Positions 27,743-33,475 of a stretch of DNA of 33,475 nt are shown here, piece after piece (the stretch's first letter is position 1; each line of letters opens with the position of its first letter). The notes under the pieces are model-generated. The model was not told where the DNA came from, ran no database searches, and saw only the letters and a program-made list of their open reading frames with translations. Source of the DNA: a virus. The translations under genes and the position numbers were made by a program. The stretch is taken from positions 1-33,475 of the IMG/VR virus record IMGVR_UViG_3300009008_000147. One strand, 5' to 3'.

Positions 27743-28078
27743 GTGGAGTTAAAAAAAATCGTATCGGGTGGTGTGCCGTTTCATGTGAGACGGCTCAACC
27801 GCTTTGTTCACAGGAGCATTGTTTCAGAGTTTGCTAACGAGGACGGCAGCGTCAGCAACCCGGCAGAGCTGTGTATGGCAATATCGGCCTACGGCATCGT
27901 TCAGATGAACGGAAAGGACTGTACCGTGAAAACAGTTCGGGGAATGGTGGAATGCACAAGGATGTCACCGGAGGCGATTCTGGAGATGTCGGAGTGCGAT
28001 CCGCCTGTAGACACGAATGACCTTGCGGTCAAGATCGTCAAATTCTCTGGACTGACGGCCGACTCAAAAAAAGCATAG
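27743..28078 (+). CDS. Tail assembly chaperone, short form (gpG-like)
   Basis: A 111-residue protein starting at GTG 27743 with AGGAGG upstream. It is the unshifted product. Conserved helical parts (NRFVHRSIVSEFANEDGSVSN, CMAISAYGIVQMNGKDC) precede the end DSKKA. Chaperones of this kind bind the tape measure and tail tube during tail assembly and are absent from virions. A slippery heptamer before the stop allows a longer form. In family members the short form is made in large excess. Confidence 0.72.
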   Translation: MELKKIVSGGVPFHVRRLNRFVHRSIVSEFANEDGSVSNPAELCMAISAYGIVQMNGKDCTVKTVRGMVECTRMSPEAILEMSECDPPVDTNDLAVKIVKFSGLTADSKKA

Positions 28079-28410
28079 AGGTAGCGATTTGGCTACAGCT
28101 CCACCCTGACGAATTTAAATGCTCCGACTGTACCGACCGGGAGAAGTACCACAGGGGATGCACCAGCGACATAGACCATAAGCGTGACCCTTGGGCTTTG
28201 GATTTTGAACTGGACGGAGTGAAAGTGGACCGCTGCCCTGTCACACTTGTCAACGAAGACGATATGCCACTGGCCGTACTGTCGATTGATATTGCAGACG
28301 GCCTAATGGCCCTGTCGTTAGCAGATTACAACTCGCTATCAGAAGCCGAGCTCGCCGCACTCCGTATCGCCCGCAACGAACTTGCGAAACTTACGAGGCC
28401 AAAAAAATGA
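27743..28410 (+). CDS. Tail assembly chaperone, -1 frameshift form (gpGT-like)
   Basis: The reading frame moves by -1 at A AAA AAA (28066-28072) and continues SIEVAIWLQLHPDEFKCSDC and on, open to TGA 28408-28410; codons are 27743-28072 then 28072-28410. The extension has a CSDCTDREKYHRGC Cys cluster (around residues 130-143) and ends in an acidic helical part (SEAELAALRIARNELAKL). The two-product arrangement before a tape measure is the textbook tail chaperone. The fused form is inferred because the shifted frame has no start codon with an SD of its own near the joint. Confidence 0.75.
28066..28072 (+). other. -1 frameshift slippery heptamer of the tail chaperone
   Basis: A AAA AAA in the zero frame (TCA AAA AAA GCA TAG) is a perfect X XXY YYZ site, 4 bases from the stop. 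Slippage gives AGC ATA GAG and reads on for 113 codons. A strong pseudoknot after it is not obvious by eye. Confidence 0.75.
28401..28407 (+). other. Second A7 heptamer at the chaperone stop / tape measure start
   Basis: The sequence is CCA AAA AAA TGA in the extension frame, and ATGA starts the tape measure. A -1 slip on A AAA AAA puts the ribosome exactly on the tape measure ATG at 28407, which could fuse the two products. Chance is possible since Lys and Met codons meet here. Confidence 0.35.
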
Positions 28411-30938
28411 GCCGGAAGCTAGAAGGCATCCTCGGCCTATCCGACCAAACGAAATCCACCCTTAAAGGGTTCGAGAACAATGTCAACCGGATGGGCGACA
28501 AGGTCATTTCGGTAGGCAAGAAAGCCGGAGTCGCTCTGGCTGCCTTGGGTGTTACCGCTGTTGTTGTTGGTTCCAATTACGAACAGTCAATGGCTAATGT
28601 TCAGGCAGTCACTAACTCCACCGATAAGGAGATGGCTGCCCTTTCTGCTTCTGCCCGGGAGATGGGCCGCTCGACAAAATTCTCAGCCAGTGAGGCCGGA
28701 GACGCTTTTTATGCGCTTGGCTCTGCTGGCATGTCAGCACAGGAATCTATCGCAGCAATCCCGGGCGTCCTGGCATTAGCAGCAGCAGAAGGAGCCGGGC
28801 TATCAGAGTCTACCGAAGCTGTTGTAGCCGCTATGTCCATGTTCCAGATGGATGCCGAAGAGTCGGCTCGGGTTGCCAACCTGTTCGCCGCTGGAGTGTC
28901 GGCAGGCCTCCAGAAGCTGCCTGACCTCCAAGAGGCCATGAAGAACACTGGTAAAGCTGCCAACCAAGTAAACATCCCCATTGAAATGACGGTTGCCCTG
29001 ATAACCGAGTTTGCTAATCTTGGCGAGAAGGGTGGTATCGCTGGAACCCACATCCAGCAGGCCCTTTTAAAGCTGATTAAGCCGACAGGTATACTGGCAG
29101 AGACCCTCGGTGACGCTAACCTTGCGAACACAGAATTTATCGACCTGCTGGAGATGCTGGAAGAGAGGGGCTACACGGCCCAGACAGCCATGCAAGACCT
29201 CGGGGCCCGGGGTATGGGGCTGTCTACTATCCTTCAGATCGGCTCGAAGTCAATCCGGGAAATGACAGAGGATTTAACCGGAACCGAGACCGCTTCACGG
29301 AAAGCCTCTACGGAGATGGACACCCTCCGGGGTGACCTGCTGGAAGCGAAAGCGGCTGCCGAAGATGTCGGGATCGCATTCTTTGAAGCTATCGGGCCAG
29401 ACCTGCGACAGTTGGTTGACGATATAACTGAGGACATTGGGGAGTTCGGCAGTTACATAATCGACAACAAGGACGATATCGCAGCAGCTGCTAAAGCCTC
29501 CTACGGGGCCCTGAAGGAAGGGGCGGAATGGCTAATCGACCACAAGGGGGCTATAGCTGCTGTAATTACAGTAATGTTCGGGGCTGCTACGGTCACTAAG
29601 ATGTGGAGCATGGTGACGGCACTCAAGGCAATGGGGGCTTCAAGCGCATTCAAATTCCTTGCAACGCTCGGACCGACAGGCTGGCTGGCAGCCGCTGGAA
29701 TAGGGGCTTCCGCTCTGGCAGTCAAAGAGTTCAATGACAGGTACAAGGAGTTGCTGGACACCGGGAAGGGAACAACATTTGATGAGATTGTTGGCCCGAT
29801 GCTGCCAGAAGGGGAAACCGATATTGTCATTACGATCACCCCGGAATTGAATCCTGACTTCGACTGGGAAAAAATATATGCTGACCAAGCCGCAGCAGCG
29901 GAAGCGTCCGGCCAGACTGATCGGCAAGTATTTGAAAGGCGTCTATTAACAGAGGCTGACTACCTCGGTCAACGGTCAGAGCTGGTACAGCAAGCAGATT
30001 ACGCGCTTACGGCCATGATGGAAGAGCAGCAAGCAGAGCGAACCCGGACGGAGGTGGAGGCCCGGGTGGCTTCTATGGACTCCACTGTTCAGTACTACGC
30101 AGCCCTTGAGGTAATCAGGGCAGAAGCACAACAGGCTACTTTAGATCAGACTTACATGTTCTGGGATGCCATGAACGCAGCTACCTCCACAGGTTCAAGC
30201 GTGGTCTTGAACACCCAGATAACGGGCGATAAGAAGTGGCTGAAAGTCCGTGACGCATTCCTTGGGAGTGCCCTGCAGAGTGTTACAAAGTTCGTAATGA
30301 ACACTGTCAAACAGCTGGTCTTGGAGTCTGTCGGGGCACAAGCTGTCGCTGCTGCTGTAGTGGCAACGGAAACCACGAAGCAGACGGGCCAGACAGCCGC
30401 TAAAGCTGTTGGGGTGTCCTCTCGGGTTGCCCTAGACGCTACTGAAAGCGCATCTGCTGTCGGTGCTGCCAGCATACAATCCGTTTCAATGGCTGCCAAG
30501 GTTGCGAACTTCTACGCAGGCCTCGGCCCCTTCGGAATCCCCTTGGCGATAGCTACGATAGCGGGCTTTGTGGCACTGATTAAAGGGGTAGTCGGCAACT
30601 TCGCATACGCAGGCGAAGTCACGGGCGGGTACGGTGACCGGAAGGACAATGTACCAGCCATGCTGTCCCGGGGGGAGCATGTAATCTCCGCTCCTGCTGC
30701 CCGAGCAATAGGTCACGGGCGGCTGGATGATATGGACAGAACTGGTAGTATTGATAGCGGTAGTGCAGGCGGGGCGATGATGGTTAAGCCTGAAATAAAT
30801 ATCTACCCTCCCATGAGTGTTACAGAGCAATTCGCTGTTATGATGCAAGAGTACTTTGAATCCGGGCTCGGGCAGGATGCTATCGAAGACCTGTTCCGGC
30901 ACATGGTTTTACAGGGTAAATTTCAAGGGGTGTTCTAA
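28407..30938 (+). CDS. Tail tape measure protein
   Basis: An 843-residue protein, the longest of the genome, GAGG upstream, ATGA joined to the chaperone. The N-terminal half has the phage tape measure pattern: NYEQSMANVQAVTNSTDKEMAALSASAREMGRSTKFSASEAGDAFYALGSAGMS and IPIEMTVALITEFANLGEKGGIAGTHIQQALLKL. Hydrophobic helices lie near 380-435 and 680-705. The end has the PAMLSRGEHVISAPAARAIGHGRLD motif usual for this family. The length sets the tail at roughly 120-130 nm if 1.5 Angstrom per residue holds. It is a core tail gene. Confidence 0.9.
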   Translation: MSRKLEGILGLSDQTKSTLKGFENNVNRMGDKVISVGKKAGVALAALGVTAVVVGSNYEQSMANVQAVTNSTDKEMAALSASAREMGRSTKFSASEAGDAFYALGSAGMSAQESIAAIPGVLALAAAEGAGLSESTEAVVAAMSMFQMDAEESARVANLFAAGVSAGLQKLPDLQEAMKNTGKAANQVNIPIEMTVALITEFANLGEKGGIAGTHIQQALLKLIKPTGILAETLGDANLANTEFIDLLEMLEERGYTAQTAMQDLGARGMGLSTILQIGSKSIREMTEDLTGTETASRKASTEMDTLRGDLLEAKAAAEDVGIAFFEAIGPDLRQLVDDITEDIGEFGSYIIDNKDDIAAAAKASYGALKEGAEWLIDHKGAIAAVITVMFGAATVTKMWSMVTALKAMGASSAFKFLATLGPTGWLAAAGIGASALAVKEFNDRYKELLDTGKGTTFDEIVGPMLPEGETDIVITITPELNPDFDWEKIYADQAAAAEASGQTDRQVFERRLLTEADYLGQRSELVQQADYALTAMMEEQQAERTRTEVEARVASMDSTVQYYAALEVIRAEAQQATLDQTYMFWDAMNAATSTGSSVVLNTQITGDKKWLKVRDAFLGSALQSVTKFVMNTVKQLVLESVGAQAVAAAVVATETTKQTGQTAAKAVGVSSRVALDATESASAVGAASIQSVSMAAKVANFYAGLGPFGIPLAIATIAGFVALIKGVVGNFAYAGEVTGGYGDRKDNVPAMLSRGEHVISAPAARAIGHGRLDDMDRTGSIDSGSAGGAMMVKPEINIYPPMSVTEQFAVMMQEYFESGLGQDAIEDLFRHMVLQGKFQGVF

Positions 30939-31303
30939 TGGCGTGTCGTCTATATAGCTCAGTCGGGCCGACACAGGTTGATTTCAGTATCCACAAAGAA
31001 ATCGGCGGTGACCGGGATAACAACCAGATCAACTCCGAGTCGGAAGCTGGCGATATTGAAAGTTTGGAATTTGGTCATGCTTCTGAATGGATTATGATAA
31101 GGGGGATCAATATAACCGCTTCGTTACTGGCTGATGTGAAGAGCTTTCTGACCGATTTCAAAGGTAGTACCTTCTCGTACTACGAGATACAGGGTGTATC
31201 ATCCGCTGTGACTGTACGCTGGTTGGAGACGAAATTCCGTTGGATGAAACACCATCATGACAACTACACTTTCAGGTTAAAGTTGCGGGTTGAAAAAACA
31301 TGA
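30938..31303 (+). CDS. Distal tail-region protein
   Basis: A 121-residue protein with TAATG overlap to the tape measure. It is a beta-rich mix (CRLYSSVGPTQVDFSIHKEIGGDRDN, then FGHASEWIMIRGINITASLLADVKSFLTDFKGSTFSYYEIQGVSSAVTVRWLETKFRW), resembling the small distal tail proteins that follow the tape measure in siphoviruses. Position and shape suggest the tail tip, such as a Dit-like or adaptor protein. No clear domain match. Coupled by ATGA to the last gene. Confidence 0.6.
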   Translation: MACRLYSSVGPTQVDFSIHKEIGGDRDNNQINSESEAGDIESLEFGHASEWIMIRGINITASLLADVKSFLTDFKGSTFSYYEIQGVSSAVTVRWLETKFRWMKHHHDNYTFRLKLRVEKT

Positions 31304-33474
31304 GCAGGACGATACCCTCCAATATTACTACAGGGCTGGCAAACGGGGACGAGCCTGTTTTACTGGTCGATCTACTAACGAAGTCCGGCACTCACTACCG
31401 CTGGTCAACACTACCCACAAGTGACTTCACCTCATGGGCTGGCAATACTTATATCAGTAAGGTTGTGAAGTCATCTCCCATGAAAATAGTCAACGATATA
31501 ACTAAAGAGGCGGGCTGCGGGCGGTTGGGTAGCTTTACTTTTGAAGTACAGAATGCTAATTATAATTCCACTACCTCGCTCTGGGATTACATGAAGAGCG
31601 AAGAGGACTACCCCTCTGGTGCTATCGTTACTGCCTACCTGATCACTAATACTGGAACCGGGCTGGACGAAGATGACGCTTTAGAAGTATTCAAGGGGGC
31701 TGTCACAAAGCCAACCCAGAACCTGAAGACAGTTAAATTCATGTGTGCCGACATTTCTGACGATGCGCATTTGCCAATCCCGCAGACGGGCATTACTGAA
31801 GAGAATTACCCTAATGCTTATGACCACCCCGCAAAGAACATAGATAATGCATTCGTACCCATCTCACTTGGGGCTGCTGGTGACGGGTATTTCCTTGCAT
31901 TCATGACCGACTCTCGCCCCGGGACCGACAGGCTGTTCAGGATTGATACCGACAGATGCCTCGGCGGAGGGAGTGTCTACCTGTACGACAGGAACGGCTT
32001 CCGTGAGCTCGATCACACTTGGGGTAGCAACGAAGCAACCGGAGATATAGATTCTGACGCACTCTCTGAAACATTCCTAATTACAATCACACCGACAGAT
32101 GTAACGGTCGATGGAACCCTCTGGACGGAGAACTCTGGATCTGACGAAGAGGAAACTATTGACGGTTCGGAATCAACCTACTGTCAGGAAACTGTTGACT
32201 GGATTACGCTGGATGAAGCGTTCATTTACTGGACAGGGTTCGACGAGGACGAGTCGTGGTTCAAACTGGTAAAGTCGTTCCTGAAAGCCAAAATCATTTT
32301 GGCGTACAACAAGCACTACGGGCAGCAGCTTGAGTTCCTTGACGCTGACGGGGAGCCTATCTCCATCGACCTTATAGCTGACGGGGAAACCGACCTTACC
32401 TCTTCTGAAGAGGTTTTGCTTACGCTCGGGGGTGGCGAAACAGGTTCTCCGATTACACCGGAGTCGCTGTTCCAAAAGCTGACATTCCGGGCGGAAATGC
32501 CCGGTATTGGTATTAGTTTAGTGGTGAAATTCTACGAGCTGGTAGAGTTGTCGTTCCTGTACGAGATATTCTATGGCGAAACAGACTTCCTGTGTGATGC
32601 TGGCGGTAGGGAGTTCTATACAACATGGAACAGCCGCAAAACAGCTACCAACGGGATCGTATCATTTGCTGAAGCTGTGGAGGGCATCCTGCGCCACGAG
32701 TTAGGGCTGGCGACAGCCGACATTGACGATGCCACTTTTGACGCTGCCAACACTGCCCTGAACAGCTGGACGGGCAAGGCTTACAATGACTCAACCTTCA
32801 AGGTGTTTGGGCAGCAGCAGGCGCAGGAGAACAGTAGGGATGTGATCAAGAAACTGTGTGAGGAGTCCGGGCTGACCTACGGGGCAGACTATGCGGGTAG
32901 TCACACGCTCCACATGATCGAGAACGAATCCACAGCCGATTACACTATCACTGAAAGCGAAATTAAGAAGGGTTCGTTTAAGACTTGGGCTTCAGGCACA
33001 CGGGAAATTTATAACGACTTCGTTCTGAACTTCGACAAGAACCAATTAACGGGGGCTTACCAGCAGACAATCACAATAAGCAAGGATTCCGGGATCGCCA
33101 GCGGAAGTAACCGCTGGTACTTGCAGAAACGGTGTACGGACTCTTTTGATAGATACGGGATTATCCGGCAGAAAACTATTAACTGCGATTGGATAACCAG
33201 TGAGGGAACAGCGTGGAAGGTGATCGACTGGTACTGTTACTTTTACTGCTTCATCCGGGAGTTCTGCTCTTTTGATGCTACCCTGCTCGGGCTACTGAAA
33301 GCCGAGACTATGGATATAGTGAATATAAAACACACGCTGACCGAACTGACCACTGGCATTAAGCATATTATTTATGAAGTCAGCAATTCGGTTACAAAAA
33401 AGAAGTTGACCACTTCCCTAAAGGGAATGTATATAGAGACAATGGGAACCCGCTATGATGGGCCACCCACATAA
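31300..33474 (+). CDS. Large tail hub / baseplate protein
   Basis: A 724-residue protein, ending 1 base before the contig end and joined across the circle to position 118. The N-terminal portion (MSRTIPSNITTGLANGDEPVLLVDLLTKSGTHYRWSTL) has the beta-rich opening of hub proteins. Long central regions are acidic and rich in Thr/Ser/Asp, with repeats such as LDEDDALEVFKG. The C-terminal part (from about 560) has AYNDSTFKVFGQQQAQENSRDVIKKLCEESGLTYG and AYQQTITISKDSGI, suggesting a fibre-hub. It probably forms the tail tip. Which of the domains binds the host is unknown. Confidence 0.65.
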   Translation: MSRTIPSNITTGLANGDEPVLLVDLLTKSGTHYRWSTLPTSDFTSWAGNTYISKVVKSSPMKIVNDITKEAGCGRLGSFTFEVQNANYNSTTSLWDYMKSEEDYPSGAIVTAYLITNTGTGLDEDDALEVFKGAVTKPTQNLKTVKFMCADISDDAHLPIPQTGITEENYPNAYDHPAKNIDNAFVPISLGAAGDGYFLAFMTDSRPGTDRLFRIDTDRCLGGGSVYLYDRNGFRELDHTWGSNEATGDIDSDALSETFLITITPTDVTVDGTLWTENSGSDEEETIDGSESTYCQETVDWITLDEAFIYWTGFDEDESWFKLVKSFLKAKIILAYNKHYGQQLEFLDADGEPISIDLIADGETDLTSSEEVLLTLGGGETGSPITPESLFQKLTFRAEMPGIGISLVVKFYELVELSFLYEIFYGETDFLCDAGGREFYTTWNSRKTATNGIVSFAEAVEGILRHELGLATADIDDATFDAANTALNSWTGKAYNDSTFKVFGQQQAQENSRDVIKKLCEESGLTYGADYAGSHTLHMIENESTADYTITESEIKKGSFKTWASGTREIYNDFVLNFDKNQLTGAYQQTITISKDSGIASGSNRWYLQKRCTDSFDRYGIIRQKTINCDWITSEGTAWKVIDWYCYFYCFIREFCSFDATLLGLLKAETMDIVNIKHTLTELTTGIKHIIYEVSNSVTKKKLTTSLKGMYIETMGTRYDGPPT

Positions 33475-33475
33475 A
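33357..33475. repeat. Right copy of 119-bp terminal overlap
   Basis: Identical to 1-119. One copy should be removed when closing the circle (unique length 33,356 bp). The overlap falls in the last 40 codons of the tail hub gene, so no gene is disrupted. Confidence 0.95.

Overview
This window is one complete circular or circularly permuted genome of a small tailed bacteriophage. The first 119 bases are repeated exactly as the last 119 (1-119 = 33357-33475), so the unique length is 33,356 bp. All credible genes lie on the + strand, tightly packed, with ATGA, TAATG or GTGA stop/start overlaps and strong Shine-Dalgarno (SD) sites. The long tape measure, tail tube, tail terminator-like and frameshifted chaperone genes, with no sheath, point to a siphovirus. 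I see no integrase, repressor, DNA polymerase or tRNA, so a virulent life style is likely. The host cannot be named. The SD core AAAGGAG and sigma-70-like promoters fit a bacterium with a CUCCUUU 16S tail.

Layout. (1) 1-1550: end of the tail protein, a small structural protein, a LamG/ConA-type lectin protein and one hypothetical. (2) 1564-4208: lysis region with a one-TM membrane protein, a secreted C10 (streptopain-like) cysteine protease carrying an FN3-like domain, two unknown ORFs and an M15 metallopeptidase endolysin. (3) 4307-6895: a three-gene cassette of ParB-like domain protein, GT-A glycosyltransferase of the phage TET-associated type and radical SAM enzyme. It is preceded by a foldable leader and is the best candidate for a DNA base hypermodification system. 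No TET/JBP, nucleotide hydroxymethylase or methyltransferase is visible. (4) 7061-12811: early/replication region with a Lys-rich histone-H1-like protein between 50-bp inverted repeats, a DUF932 protein, a coiled-coil protein, an ERF annealing protein and a replication initiator/loader-like protein. (5) 12814-19001: about seventeen small accessory genes, including several zinc ribbons and two PD-(D/E)XK-type nucleases. (6) 19081-33474: packaging, head and tail genes.

Regulation. A 35-bp element made of a palindrome plus a C-rich block occurs twice at identical internal spacing: inside the replication gene (12352-12386) and at a promoter (18586-18620). A TTGACA/TATCAT promoter precedes the terminase. 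An extended SD, AAAGGAGTCGAAAATG, recurs before about ten genes between 7 and 17 kb and is absent from the structural region. A 12-bp-stem terminator follows the capsid gene. The tail chaperone carries an A AAA AAA slippery site. The minor head gene has an in-frame UGA exactly where its C-terminal CRC motif would place a cysteine.

Function assignments rest on motif recognition by eye. No database search was run.
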